A stretch of 45,327 nucleotides of DNA from CAZDFU01 sp964504985 (GTDB taxonomy: Bacteria; Patescibacteriota; Microgenomatia; Daviesbacterales; UBA10151), in contig CAZDFU010000007.1 of assembly GCA_964504985.1 (NCBI GenBank), positions 1-45,327 on the forward strand, in the 5' to 3' direction. Shown piece by piece: positions 16,007-24,279 of the stretch. A program made the translations under genes and the position numbers. Each line of letters opens with the position of its first letter. The stretch's first letter is position 1. A model generated the notes under the pieces. It was given only the letters and a program-made list of their open reading frames with translations, was not told the DNA's origin and did not search any database.

Positions 16007-16671
16007 TTGATAAGCTAATTGAAAAAATAATTAATACTCCCCTGTTTTTAAGACTAAAAAATGTTGAAGAAAATGGCCCCTATCATGATCATGAACTAAC
16101 ATACGATCACCTAATTAAAACTAAAAATATTGCCCAAAGGGAACTTAAGGCTGAATTTATAACCAATAGTGATGCTAAAAAAGCCTTTTTGGAATATATA
16201 AATGAAAATTTTTATGGTTTTAAAAAAGCTGATTTGATAGTCATTATTGCTCTTCTTCATGATGTTGGAAAAATTTTATCTGTTAAGGAAAATGGGATAA
16301 TTAGATCAATTGTTATTACAGCCTCAGATGGGGAAACTATTATTCCAGGCCACGAATATTGGGGGTCAACAATAGTTTCTGAATTTTTAAAAGACTTATC
16401 TTTACCAAAAGAGGTAATTGATTATGTGTCTAATGTTGTGGGATTACATGGTGAATTTCAGGGAGAATATTTACCTTCAAGAAGAGATTGGCCAATGGAA
16501 AAATTATTAAATGATATTAAATCAAAAGCCCAGGGGTTATATATTGAATCACTTTTTAATCATTACTGTGATGTTCATACAGCAGGACCATTTAAGGAAG
16601 TGAAACCTCTAGTCATTAAGGTTTTTAATCAACCTGAGCTTTATATAAAAAGAGAATATGTCATCACTTGA
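16003..16671 (+). CDS. HD-domain phosphohydrolase
   Basis: 222 aa from the ATG that overlaps the zwf stop (ATGA). His/Asp residues of an HD metal site: H28/H30, H36, the HD pair 86-87 (ALLHDVGK) and H117 (GHEYWGS), so a metal-dependent phosphohydrolase fold is likely. Such enzymes cleave nucleotides or phosphate esters; the substrate is unknown. It is translationally coupled to zwf and overlaps the HAD gene by 14 nt, which suggests a link to sugar-phosphate or nucleotide housekeeping. A TTG 9 nt upstream is a less likely start. Confidence 0.8.
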   Translation: MIDKLIEKIINTPLFLRLKNVEENGPYHDHELTYDHLIKTKNIAQRELKAEFITNSDAKKAFLEYINENFYGFKKADLIVIIALLHDVGKILSVKENGIIRSIVITASDGETIIPGHEYWGSTIVSEFLKDLSLPKEVIDYVSNVVGLHGEFQGEYLPSRRDWPMEKLLNDIKSKAQGLYIESLFNHYCDVHTAGPFKEVKPLVIKVFNQPELYIKREYVIT

Positions 16672-17362
16672 GTATAAAATCCCACTTTTTGACATTGATT
16701 GGACTCTTTTAAAAGGAGGGGAAAGTAATGAGCTTCACCATGAGGCTTTTGATTTTGTTTTAAAGAAAGTTTATAACCAACCTACAGCTTCCCAAAAAGA
16801 TGTAATTACTCAGGGAAAAATTGATACTCAGATCCTGATTGAATCATTAGCTGTTCATGGGGTATCAGAATATGAAGCTAAAGAAAAAATGCCTGAAGCC
16901 TTAATAGGTATGGCAGAATATTTTAAAGAACATGCAGATAGGGGTCATTATGAAGTTATGCCAGGAGTTTTAAGCTTACTTTCAGCTTTAAAATCTAGGT
17001 CTATTCCTCTGGGATTGTTAACTGGAAATGTGGCTGAAATAGGTTGGGAAAAATTAAGAAGAGCTAAAATTGCAGATTATTTTTCCTTTGGGGCATTTGG
17101 ATCTATGGCATTTAAAAGAGTAGACCTAATTGAAATAGCTGCTAAGGAAGCTCAAAAGGCTTTAGGACAAAATATAAATATTGGGGAGTTAATAATTATA
17201 GGGGATACCCCTTTAGATATAGCTTGTGCCAGATCAGGAGGAATTCCTGTTATTGCTGTTGGAGCAGGGCAATATAAATCCCACGAATTAACTGGTGCTG
17301 ATTTAGTAGTAAATTCCTTAAAAGAAAAAGACAAAATCCTAAAATTTTTAAATCTAGCCTGA
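16658..17362 (+). CDS. HAD-superfamily phosphatase (phosphoglycolate phosphatase-like)
   Basis: 234 aa. Motif I is LFDIDWTLL (D12, D14), with an unusual Trp at DxDW-T; motif II is LLTGN, and motif III/IV IIIGDTPLDIACARS carries the acidic pair. The helical cap (~20-95) is of the Gph/PGP type. It should hydrolyse a small phosphate ester; phosphoglycolate or a sugar phosphate are candidates. It is the third gene of the zwf-HD-HAD operon. The end lies 77 bp before the first REP-like hairpin. Confidence 0.83.
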   Translation: MSSLEYKIPLFDIDWTLLKGGESNELHHEAFDFVLKKVYNQPTASQKDVITQGKIDTQILIESLAVHGVSEYEAKEKMPEALIGMAEYFKEHADRGHYEVMPGVLSLLSALKSRSIPLGLLTGNVAEIGWEKLRRAKIADYFSFGAFGSMAFKRVDLIEIAAKEAQKALGQNINIGELIIIGDTPLDIACARSGGIPVIAVGAGQYKSHELTGADLVVNSLKEKDKILKFLNLA

Positions 17363-17438
17363 CATTCACCTATCCTTGACAAGTCAAATTAGACCCCCGC
17401 TGTTGCCCCACAAATTCACCACCCCATTTTGCGTGCGT

Positions 17439-17464
17439 CAACCTTAAAGGTTGCATCGTAAACT
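17439..17464. repeat. REP-like hairpin 1 (degenerate)
   Basis: CAACCT-TAA-AGGTTG (17439-17453) followed by CATCGTAAACT. It matches the two other hairpins near the transposase except for the loop and one base of the tail. Confidence 0.75.
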
Positions 17465-17503
17465 AAATATTAATTTACTAGATTACTGGATTTGAAACTA
17501 GCT

Positions 17504-17530
17504 TGCAACCTCGAAGGTTGCAGCGTAAAC
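17504..17530. repeat. REP-like hairpin 2, just upstream of the transposase
   Basis: TGCAACCT-CGA-AGGTTGCA is an 8-bp perfect stem with a 3-nt loop (17504-17522), followed by GCGTAAAC. It ends 7 nt before the transposase ATG. It shares AACCTCGAAGGTTGCAGCGT with the hairpin after the gene. Confidence 0.85.
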
Positions 17531-17537
17531 TAGAAGT

Positions 17538-18188
17538 ATGCCCGGCAGATCCACGCCACTTGTAAACGGACAGTTTTATCATATCTACAACAGAGGTAGT
17601 GAAAAAAGAGATATATTTTCCCAGAATAAGGACTATAAAAGATTTCAGCAAACTCTTTATTACTATCAATTTTTAGGGCCTAAACCAAGTTTTTCTAAAT
17701 TTGCAAAAAATGATTTGAAGATTTTTCAGCCAAGCCTAGACAAAAAACTTGTAGAGATAGTTTGTTATTGTTTAATGCCCAACCACTTCCATCTCCTGAT
17801 AAGACAACTTAAAGATAATGGTATTTCAAACTTTATTAGTCAACTAGGAAATAGTTACACAAAGTACTTTAACACTAAATATTCAAGGGTTGGTCCATTA
17901 CTTCAGGGAACATTTAAGGCTGTATTAATAGAATCAGATGAACAACTAATTCACCTATCAAGATATATTCATTTAAACCCTGTTGTATCTGGCTTGATTA
18001 AGAATTTGAATATCTACCCATGGTCTTCCTATCAGGAATATTTAAATGGCAAAAATATCTGCTCAATAGATGAAATACTTAATTTTTTCTCTTCTACCCA
18101 AAACTATGAGCAATTTACTCTTGATCAGGTAGATTATGGTTCAAGCCTGGAGATTCTTAAACACCAAGCCATAGATTTTGACCTTTAA
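17538..18188 (+). CDS. REP-associated tyrosine transposase (RAYT, Y1/IS200-like)
   Basis: 216 aa. The family start FYHIYNRGSEKRDIF, the HUH motif PNHFHLLI (H83, H85), a catalytic Tyr candidate in NSYTKYFN (Y107 or Y110) and SRYIHLNPV (~141-149) define the Y1 transposase family of RAYTs. These enzymes nick single-stranded DNA at REP palindromes and are thought to spread or maintain them. The gene is bracketed by REP-like hairpins upstream and one downstream, the classic arrangement. All motifs appear intact. No Shine-Dalgarno is visible; the upstream hairpin lies where one would be. Confidence 0.93.
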   Translation: MPGRSTPLVNGQFYHIYNRGSEKRDIFSQNKDYKRFQQTLYYYQFLGPKPSFSKFAKNDLKIFQPSLDKKLVEIVCYCLMPNHFHLLIRQLKDNGISNFISQLGNSYTKYFNTKYSRVGPLLQGTFKAVLIESDEQLIHLSRYIHLNPVVSGLIKNLNIYPWSSYQEYLNGKNICSIDEILNFFSSTQNYEQFTLDQVDYGSSLEILKHQAIDFDL

Positions 18189-18206
18189 TCCTTGTAAATT
18201 TGTGCG

Positions 18207-18231
18207 GTAACCTCGAAGGTTGCAGCGTAAA
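18207..18231. repeat. REP-like hairpin 3, downstream of the transposase
   Basis: AACCT-CGA-AGGTT (18209-18221) followed by GCAGCGTAA, the same core and tail as hairpin 2. It lies between two convergent stops and may also stop transcription from either side. Confidence 0.83.
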
Positions 18232-18244
18232 TTTAAACTTAAGA

Positions 18245-19177
18245 TTATTTTTTCTTAACATCATGAGAACCGAATACACCTCTCATGGCTGAGATGACTT
18301 TATTTCTGAATCCATTAGGAGAATCCTCTATGTCTTTTCCTGATTCTGTCCTTATTCTAATAGAATCTTCCATAGCAGGCACGTCAACACCTATTTCCCT
18401 GGCAATATCAACAGTCCAATCAGCTTCCCCTAACACTCTCTTGCCTGAACCACCAGAACCAATTGAGGAGGAAATATTGGAAAGCTCAGGGTCTTCTTTA
18501 AAAGCATCCAAAGCCCAACCTACCAGCCTTGATTCCACCACTGACTTGTGGTTATAAAGATCCAGGAGTTTTGTAAAATCATATTTAAAAGGGGAATACT
18601 TAAGTATAGCCAAACCTTCACCAATTGATTCCATCATGCCATACTCTATTCCGTTGTGAACCATTTTGGCAAAATGGCCTGCTCCCACAGGGCCTAAATG
18701 TTGATAAGCTCCAGGAGCTGCAGCAGCTTTGGCTAACTCCTCTATTTTTTTATAATCCTCCACCTCTCCTCCAATCATCAAACAAGCCCCAGACCTTGCC
18801 CCTCCTGGTCCTCCTGAAACACCTATATCCATAAAATGAATCCCTTTTTCCTTTGCCTTTTCTGCCCTTTTTAAAGTATCTTTATAAAATGAGTTTGCCC
18901 CTTCAATAATTAAATCCCCTGGCTGCAAAAGGTTTAAAAGTTTATCTATAATCTCATCAATCACCTCTCCTGCTGTAACCATCAGCCAAACAGTTCTAGG
19001 TGCATCTAATTTTTTTACCAGATCCTCTAATGATTTTACTCCAATTGCTCCCTGGGCTGCTACTTCACTAACAGGTCCGGGGGAACGGTTCCAGGCAACC
19101 ACCTCAATTCCCTGCTCTAAAAGCCTGAGGACCATATTCTTACCCATCCTGCCTAAACCAATATAACCTACTTTCAT
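18245..19177 (-). CDS. gnd: 6-phosphogluconate dehydrogenase, decarboxylating (short YqeC/GndA type)
   Basis: 310 aa; converts 6-phosphogluconate to ribulose-5-P and CO2. Rossmann motif GLGRMGKN (7-14) with NR at 30-31, SGGPGGA (~121-127) for substrate, and the catalytic KMVHNGIEYG with K171, H174 and N175. The ~300-aa length marks the short form rather than the ~470-aa enzyme. With zwf it completes the oxidative pentose-phosphate branch except for the lactonase step, which can be spontaneous. The promoter places the start within a nt or two of the ATG. Confidence 0.93.
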   Translation of the reverse strand: MKVGYIGLGRMGKNMVLRLLEQGIEVVAWNRSPGPVSEVAAQGAIGVKSLEDLVKKLDAPRTVWLMVTAGEVIDEIIDKLLNLLQPGDLIIEGANSFYKDTLKRAEKAKEKGIHFMDIGVSGGPGGARSGACLMIGGEVEDYKKIEELAKAAAAPGAYQHLGPVGAGHFAKMVHNGIEYGMMESIGEGLAILKYSPFKYDFTKLLDLYNHKSVVESRLVGWALDAFKEDPELSNISSSIGSGGSGKRVLGEADWTVDIAREIGVDVPAMEDSIRIRTESGKDIEDSPNGFRNKVISAMRGVFGSHDVKKK

Positions 19178-19185
19178 TGAGACTT

Positions 19186-19214
19186 ACTATAACTAAAGGT
19201 GGAAACTTTGTAAA
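19186..19214 (-). promoter_or_regulatory. Promoter of gnd (leaderless)
   Basis: Minus strand: TTTACA (19214-19209), 17-bp spacer, TATAGT (19191-19186). Only 8 nt separate the -10 from the ATG at 19177 and there is no Shine-Dalgarno. Confidence 0.7.
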
Positions 19215-19224
19215 TAGGAGGAAG

Positions 19225-19833
19225 CTAAATCTTTTCTGTATAAACAACCATTCTTTTGGAATAATTCCTGCTTGCCTGATCAAATGAGCCATCACAGGTA
19301 ATTAAATTTAAATAGGCTTTATCACTTAAGGCAAAAACTTCTTGTAAAGGAAATTTATCAAAATCATAAACTTCTTTTCTTAAAACCTTGAATCTTGTTA
19401 TTTTATCTAATTTATCAGTTACCAAAACCTCATCTCCTTCTATTAGTTGGTTTAAATTAAAAAATACAGCTGGAGCACCTGTTATATCATCTAAATGTCC
19501 TGCCATTACTGCACTTCCTTTTTCCCCAGGTTTGGCTCCTAAGTTATACCATCCCGCATTCTCAGCTAATTTGGGGACATCCATTTTTCCTTCATTATCC
19601 ATGCCTACAGATTCCATATTTGCTGAAATATTAATTTTAGGTATGTAAAGTATTTTTGGCTCTTCAAACCTCTCCACAAAACTGGGGCTGGGCAAAGGGG
19701 AATTTATAGGAGATGGCGATATTAAAATATTTTTATTTTCCCTATTTTCTACAAAATTGCCCGAAAAAATTAGACCCAACCCTGACCCTAACATTATTAA
19801 TAGGATAAGAAGCGGAAAATAGTATTTTTTCAT
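19225..19833 (-). CDS. Sortase (class E/F-like)
   Basis: 202 aa. N-terminal membrane helix (~5-24), Pro/Ser linker (~36-52), then a sortase beta-barrel. The catalytic triad is visible: H113 (AVMAGHLD), C180 (LNLITCDG) and R194 (NYSKRMVVYT). Sortases cut a C-terminal LPxTG-like signal and attach the protein to the cell surface. Length and the TC motif fit the short class E/F enzymes. Upstream on the same strand is a small secreted protein ending in PSTGLGG, a possible but unconventional partner. A perfect 12-bp hairpin ends 7 nt before the ATG. Confidence 0.9.
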   Translation of the reverse strand: MKKYYFPLLILLIMLGSGLGLIFSGNFVENRENKNILISPSPINSPLPSPSFVERFEEPKILYIPKINISANMESVGMDNEGKMDVPKLAENAGWYNLGAKPGEKGSAVMAGHLDDITGAPAVFFNLNQLIEGDEVLVTDKLDKITRFKVLRKEVYDFDKFPLQEVFALSDKAYLNLITCDGSFDQASRNYSKRMVVYTEKI

Positions 19834-19840
19834 ATCAATC

Positions 19841-19877
19841 AGGAGACAGATGCCTTTTTATTTTACATCTGTCTCCT
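19841..19877 (-). promoter_or_regulatory. Perfect 12-bp hairpin between the secreted-protein gene and the sortase gene
   Basis: AGGAGACAGATG (19841-19852) and CATCTGTCTCCT (19866-19877) are exact inverted repeats around a 13-nt A/T-rich loop. In the mRNA the 3' arm (CTGTCTCCT) sits directly before the sortase start and resembles an anti-Shine-Dalgarno. No U-run follows, so it is not a standard terminator. Attenuation or RNA processing between the two genes is inferred. Confidence 0.6.
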
Positions 19878-19895
19878 CATTTCTCATCTGCCAAT

Positions 19896-20084
19896 TTACA
19901 TTCCACCAAGTCCTGTTGAGGGTGCTCCTCTTGGGATTGTGGTAGTAGGACTGGCTGTTGGCCTTGGAGTTGGGCTCATTGTTGGGCTTGACTCTGGAGA
20001 TGGTGTTTGAGCCAAGATTAACCCAACAGTTGTGGCAAAAGCAGTGACAAGAGTGCCTGCAGCAATTAATCCTTTCTTAATCAT
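19896..20084 (-). CDS. Small secreted Pro/Ser/Thr-rich protein
   Basis: 62 aa from ATG 20084, which has a strong GGGGGTGAT 5 nt upstream; an in-frame ATG 20 codons earlier lacks one and is rejected. MIKKG begins a signal peptide (~1-23, TVGLILAQ), followed by repeats of SPTxSPTPRP type and the end RGAPSTGLGGM. The mature part is a short unstructured linker-like peptide. PSTG near the end is sortase-motif-like, but no hydrophobic helix or basic tail follows. Probably an abundant surface or secreted peptide; function unknown. Confidence 0.65.
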   Translation of the reverse strand: MIKKGLIAAGTLVTAFATTVGLILAQTPSPESSPTMSPTPRPTASPTTTIPRGAPSTGLGGM

Positions 20085-20172
20085 CCATATCACCCCCTTA
20101 CAGATAAAAATCTTATCGGCTTTAAGAATATTCAAATTCTGCAAAATTTTAATGAATCTTTGGTAAGAGATG

Positions 20173-20181
20173 TGCTAGAAT
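20173..20181 (+). promoter_or_regulatory. Extended -10 promoter of the ROK kinase gene
   Basis: TGCTAGAAT is an extended -10 (TGn plus TAGAAT) 9 nt before the ATG at 20191. The -35 is weak, as is common with an extended -10. A leaderless transcript is predicted. Confidence 0.6.
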
Positions 20182-20190
20182 CAATTTAGT

Positions 20191-21012
20191 ATGTACCTTG
20201 TTTTTGATATTGGTGGAACCAATTGCAGGATTGCTGTTTCCTCAGATGGCCAAACCATAACTGAGTCTAAAATTATCCCCACTTTTCAGGATTTTTCCCA
20301 GGGCATTCAATCTATTAAAAAAACAGGTGAGGAATTGCTTAAGGGAGAAAAGCTGGATGCAATAGCAGGAGGGATAGCAGGTGTCATCAGTCCTGATAAA
20401 ACCATGTTAGTTAAAAGTCCCCATATTCCCGGGTGGGTGGGGAAGAATCTAAAAGAAGAGCTGGAAAAACTGTTTAAGACAAGTGTAAAGCTAGAAAATG
20501 ATGCTATTTTAGGAGGATTAGGCGAGGCTAATTTTGGTGCAGGCAAAGGTTACCGGATAATGGCTTTTATTACCATTGGTACTGGGGTGGGAGGATCAAG
20601 AGTCATTGATGGTGAGTTAGATAAAAACGCCCAGGGATTTGAACCCGGCCATCAAATTATTGTGCCTGATGGTAATTTATGTAACTGTGGCGGGAAAGGT
20701 CATCTTGAGGCTTATATAGGTGGAAATTACCTGGAGAAAATTTACCATCAAAAAAGTGAGGATATTAAAGATCCTGCTATTTGGGATGAGATAACAAAAT
20801 ATTTAAGTATCGGATTAAATAATACTACTGTTTTCTGGTCACCTGATATTATTGTTTTGGGTGGATCAATTACTCAGGTTATTTCTTTGGAGAGTGTTCA
20901 AAAATACCTTGAGGAATATTTAACTATTTTTCCCAACACTCCTGTTTTGACTAAAGCAAGTCTTGGTGATGATGTTGGGTTGTTTGGTGCCCTTAAACTT
21001 CTTACTAGCTAA
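20191..21012 (+). CDS. ROK-family glucokinase
   Basis: 273 aa; phosphorylates glucose (or a related hexose) with ATP. DIGGTNCR (6-13) is the phosphate-binding loop, GGIAGVI follows (~60-66), and D104 in LENDA is the catalytic base. ITIGTGVGG (~128-136) and EPGHQ with H154 are family motifs. The ROK zinc site is CNCGGKGHLE: C164 and C166 are kept but the third Cys is His171, a plausible alternative ligand. With pgi, zwf and gnd it feeds glucose into glycolysis and the oxidative pentose-phosphate branch. It ends 2 nt before the convergent PBP stop. Confidence 0.9.
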   Translation: MYLVFDIGGTNCRIAVSSDGQTITESKIIPTFQDFSQGIQSIKKTGEELLKGEKLDAIAGGIAGVISPDKTMLVKSPHIPGWVGKNLKEELEKLFKTSVKLENDAILGGLGEANFGAGKGYRIMAFITIGTGVGGSRVIDGELDKNAQGFEPGHQIIVPDGNLCNCGGKGHLEAYIGGNYLEKIYHQKSEDIKDPAIWDEITKYLSIGLNNTTVFWSPDIIVLGGSITQVISLESVQKYLEEYLTIFPNTPVLTKASLGDDVGLFGALKLLTS

Positions 21013-21014
21013 AT

Positions 21015-23165
21015 TCATCTTCTGCTAATTTTTTGATTAGCCTGTGGACAGTTTTTTGGTTCTGTTCCCTTTATAAAGTATTCTTCATTACTAGCTGAAG
21101 GTGTTGCTTCCCTATTCCCAAAAGGGAGAGTTTGTCTGTAAAAACATGCTGCGTATTTAACTATTCCATCTGGCGGTTTGAATGTTTCAGTTGGCATATT
21201 TTTTAAGTATTCCTCCATTAAGGCTTTCCATATTGGTGCAGCGCCCAAAGAACCAGCCACATTATCCATTGTCTGTCCAAAATTATTACCTACCCAAACT
21301 CCTATAGTTAAGGAAGGAGTATAACCTAATGTCCAGGAGTCCTTAAAATTATCTGTTGTTCCTGTTTTGACAGCAGCAGGCCTGCTTAAATTTAAAACAT
21401 TACCAAAAACCTCTTTTCTGGCAGAATTGTCTGACAAAATAGAAGTCACTAAAAAAGCCACTCTTTCATCAATTACCCTGTTATTTTTAGGCTCATACTC
21501 GTAAATAATATTCCCATATTTATCTTCTATGCTTAGGATGGTGGTTGAATCATTTTGTATGCCTGAATTAGCCAGAGTTGAATAAAAATTAGTTAAATCT
21601 AAAAGTCTTACTTCTGCCGTACCTAATACCAATGATAGTCCATAATTTTCCGGGTCCTTAATTGTTGTTATCCCTAAATCCCTGGCAAAATTTACCACAT
21701 CTGATGAAACTCCCAATTTTTTCATTACTTCAACTGATGGAACATTCAGGGAATTGGCTAAGGCACGTCTGACAGTAACAGGGCCCCGGAACTTTCTGTC
21801 ATAGTTTACCGGCTTATAATAAGCATTTGGATCTGTTGCCAAAAAACTTAAGGCAGCTGCCCTGCTGGGAAAAGTTGAAAAATAACTTTTTTCATCAAAA
21901 TTAGCAAAAGCAGTTGGGACATCCTGTAAAATAGTAGCTGGAGTAATAATTCCTTTTTCAAAAGCCCTAAGATATATAACAGGCTTAAAAGCTGAACCCG
22001 GAGGTCTTTCTGAAGTAGCTATATTAACTTTACCAAATTCATCATCAAACCAATTAACACTGCCAACCAAAGCTAAAATCTCTCCTGTTTTAGGATCCAT
22101 TGCCACAACAGAGCCATTAGAGACCCTGTTCCCTTTTAACCTATCAACCTGCTTTTTAACCTCACTTTCTGCAAACTTTTGAAAATCTAGATTAAGGGTC
22201 GTCCTAACCTGAAATCCCGATTTTACTAACTCTTCTTCACCTAATTGTTCAATTAACTGATCCCTTACCAATAAAGCAAAATGAGGGGCAATGCTGTTTA
22301 ATTCTGAATTAAAGGGGGCAAGGGTTATTTGCTCTGATTCTGCCTGGGCTTTTTCTTCATCTTTTATATAGTCTTGATCAACCATCTTTTGAAGAACCAG
22401 TTTCTGTAATTTTAAAACCTCTTCAATATTACTGGAATCTGAGGATAACCTTGAGGGAGATGAAAGTAAACTTGTTAGAAAAGCGCTTTCCGCAAGGGTT
22501 AAGTCTGAGGCATTCTTTTTAAAATAAACCTGTGCTGCCTCCTCTATTCCAAAAGCTCCTCTACCAAAATAAATTGAGTTTAAATACATTTCTAAAATCT
22601 CATCCTTACTATATCTTCTTTCTAATTCTGAAGCTAAAATGACTTCCTGGTACTTCCTAAGAAAGTTTCTACCAGGGTTAAGCAGGGAATTTTTTACCAG
22701 CTGTTGGGTAATAGTAGAAGCCCCATACTTTATATCACTTTGCTCTATGTTGGATAAAGCAGCCCTAACAATTGATTTTGGTGAGAAACCTGGGTGGGAA
22801 AAAAAATCCTTATCCTCAACACTAATTATTGCCCTTTGCAAATGCAAAGGGATTTTTTCCAAAGGTATCTCCTTTTTTAGTCTGGGAGAATAAAAAGTAA
22901 AAAAAGGCTGGTTGTTCCTATCCATCAAAATTAACCCATTATTATTTTTATTTTTAAGGGTATCTTTTGAGGATAAATCAGGGATATATTGAAAATATGT
23001 TAAAAGAGGCACAAAAGAAAGACTGGCTGTTATGGTAAAAAAGGCAAAATATAGGGTAACCCTTAAAAAGGTAAGAATATTTTTAAGGCTTGTTCTAAAT
23101 ATTTCTGCGGGAGAAGTTAGGTTTTCAAAAACAAAATCTTTGTGGAGAAGATAATTTGTTTTCAT
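21015..23165 (-). CDS. Class A penicillin-binding protein (PBP1A-like)
   Basis: 716 aa bifunctional peptidoglycan synthase. Membrane helix at ~35-57. Glycosyltransferase domain: catalytic E117 in SVEDKDFFSHPG, GASTITQQLVKN (148-159), and RKYQEVILA. Transpeptidase domain: S391 in SAFK (391-394), SLN (472-474) and KTGT (600-603). All active-site motifs are intact. It polymerises lipid II glycan strands and cross-links stem peptides on the outer face of the membrane. A D,D-carboxypeptidase and a muramidase/chitinase-like gene follow upstream on the same strand, forming a wall cluster. Confidence 0.95.
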   Translation of the reverse strand: MKTNYLLHKDFVFENLTSPAEIFRTSLKNILTFLRVTLYFAFFTITASLSFVPLLTYFQYIPDLSSKDTLKNKNNNGLILMDRNNQPFFTFYSPRLKKEIPLEKIPLHLQRAIISVEDKDFFSHPGFSPKSIVRAALSNIEQSDIKYGASTITQQLVKNSLLNPGRNFLRKYQEVILASELERRYSKDEILEMYLNSIYFGRGAFGIEEAAQVYFKKNASDLTLAESAFLTSLLSSPSRLSSDSSNIEEVLKLQKLVLQKMVDQDYIKDEEKAQAESEQITLAPFNSELNSIAPHFALLVRDQLIEQLGEEELVKSGFQVRTTLNLDFQKFAESEVKKQVDRLKGNRVSNGSVVAMDPKTGEILALVGSVNWFDDEFGKVNIATSERPPGSAFKPVIYLRAFEKGIITPATILQDVPTAFANFDEKSYFSTFPSRAAALSFLATDPNAYYKPVNYDRKFRGPVTVRRALANSLNVPSVEVMKKLGVSSDVVNFARDLGITTIKDPENYGLSLVLGTAEVRLLDLTNFYSTLANSGIQNDSTTILSIEDKYGNIIYEYEPKNNRVIDERVAFLVTSILSDNSARKEVFGNVLNLSRPAAVKTGTTDNFKDSWTLGYTPSLTIGVWVGNNFGQTMDNVAGSLGAAPIWKALMEEYLKNMPTETFKPPDGIVKYAACFYRQTLPFGNREATPSASNEEYFIKGTEPKNCPQANQKISRR

Positions 23166-23241
23166 TATTAAACTCTACCTAAATAGTGTGGAAACTGTGT
23201 AAAAAAAGCCTTATAAAAAGGTAAGAAGGTTGAAAAAATCT

Positions 23242-24279
23242 TTAATTGAAATATTTCCAGGAGGAATATTTTGCCTGAAGCTGGTCCTCAGTTAAATTAA
23301 CAGGCCTGAGCCCTTTTTTTTCAAAGCCTAAATCTAAAAGTTTTGCAGCCCATAAATCTCTTTCCTTTACTCCGGGAGTTCCCAGCAATACTACCAATAT
23401 AGTCTCTCTTTCTCTTTTGGATGTAACAATGGTTGTATATTTTGCATCTTTTGTATTGCCTATTTTTATACCATTTGCTCCGGGGTATACCCCTAACAAT
23501 CCATTCCAGTTTTGTAAATAAAACCTCATATCTGCCCCTCCTTTTGTTTGGTCATCTATGAGCGAAGAAACAATCCTGGAAATCAAAGGATATCTGGTTA
23601 GACTGTAGTGTGAAAGAATAGATAAATCTTCAGCTGTGGAGAAGTTACCGGCTTCATCAAAACCCTGAGGATTGGCAAATTGACTATTTTTAAGGCCTAA
23701 TATTCTAGCTTTTTCATTCATTGACCTAATAAAAACCTCTTCTCCATACTTTTTATCAATCCCTTCCTTAATAACTTGGGCACTATCATTAGCAGAAGAC
23801 AATAGCAAAGAAGACAAAAGTTCTCCCAGGCTATATTTTTCCCCAGCTTTTAACATAACTTTAGTAGGTACCTGGGAAGCTGCTTTTTCTGATACCTCAA
23901 AAAAATCATGCGGATCAGCTAAGTCAAGAGCCACAACAGCTGTCATAACCTTAGTAAGAGAGGCAATTGGCAGCTTTTTGGATAAATTTTTATGAGCTAA
24001 AACTTCACCTGAGTTAAAGTCTACTACCGCATATGCTGATGCGTCATTATAATCTGAAGAAGCGTGAACACCAGGGATAAAAGCAGAGGTTTTTTTTATC
24101 TGGTAGTTATCATGCTCCAACTGCTCCAACTTAGGCCTAATACTATCCATAATGTCTGAAGCAAGATAAGGATTTAAAAAAACAGAAGAATTTCTAAAAT
24201 GGGGTATTAAAACCATTAAAAAGCAGGCTATAAAACTAATTGTAAAAACTATTAAGGTCCTGCTATTCATAGATATCAT
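23242..24279 (-). CDS. dacA: D-alanyl-D-alanine carboxypeptidase (PBP5-like, S11)
   Basis: 345 aa. N-terminal membrane anchor (~8-27) rather than a cleaved signal. Active-site motifs: SLTK (107-110), SAN (162-164) and KIG (272-274; Ile for the usual Thr of KTG). It trims the terminal D-Ala of stem peptides and so limits cross-linking. The usual C-terminal amphipathic anchor domain is missing; the protein ends soon after the catalytic domain. The start overlaps the upstream GH18-GH19 gene by 17 nt, indicating one operon and a shared role in wall remodelling. Confidence 0.92.
   Translation of the reverse strand: MISMNSRTLIVFTISFIACFLMVLIPHFRNSSVFLNPYLASDIMDSIRPKLEQLEHDNYQIKKTSAFIPGVHASSDYNDASAYAVVDFNSGEVLAHKNLSKKLPIASLTKVMTAVVALDLADPHDFFEVSEKAASQVPTKVMLKAGEKYSLGELLSSLLLSSANDSAQVIKEGIDKKYGEEVFIRSMNEKARILGLKNSQFANPQGFDEAGNFSTAEDLSILSHYSLTRYPLISRIVSSLIDDQTKGGADMRFYLQNWNGLLGVYPGANGIKIGNTKDAKYTTIVTSKRERETILVVLLGTPGVKERDLWAAKLLDLGFEKKGLRPVNLTEDQLQAKYSSWKYFN

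Noticed and set aside
19896..19925. PSTG near the end of the 62-aa secreted protein as a classic sortase signal
   Set aside because: The motif is followed by only five residues; no hydrophobic helix or positive tail as required of standard sortase substrates.
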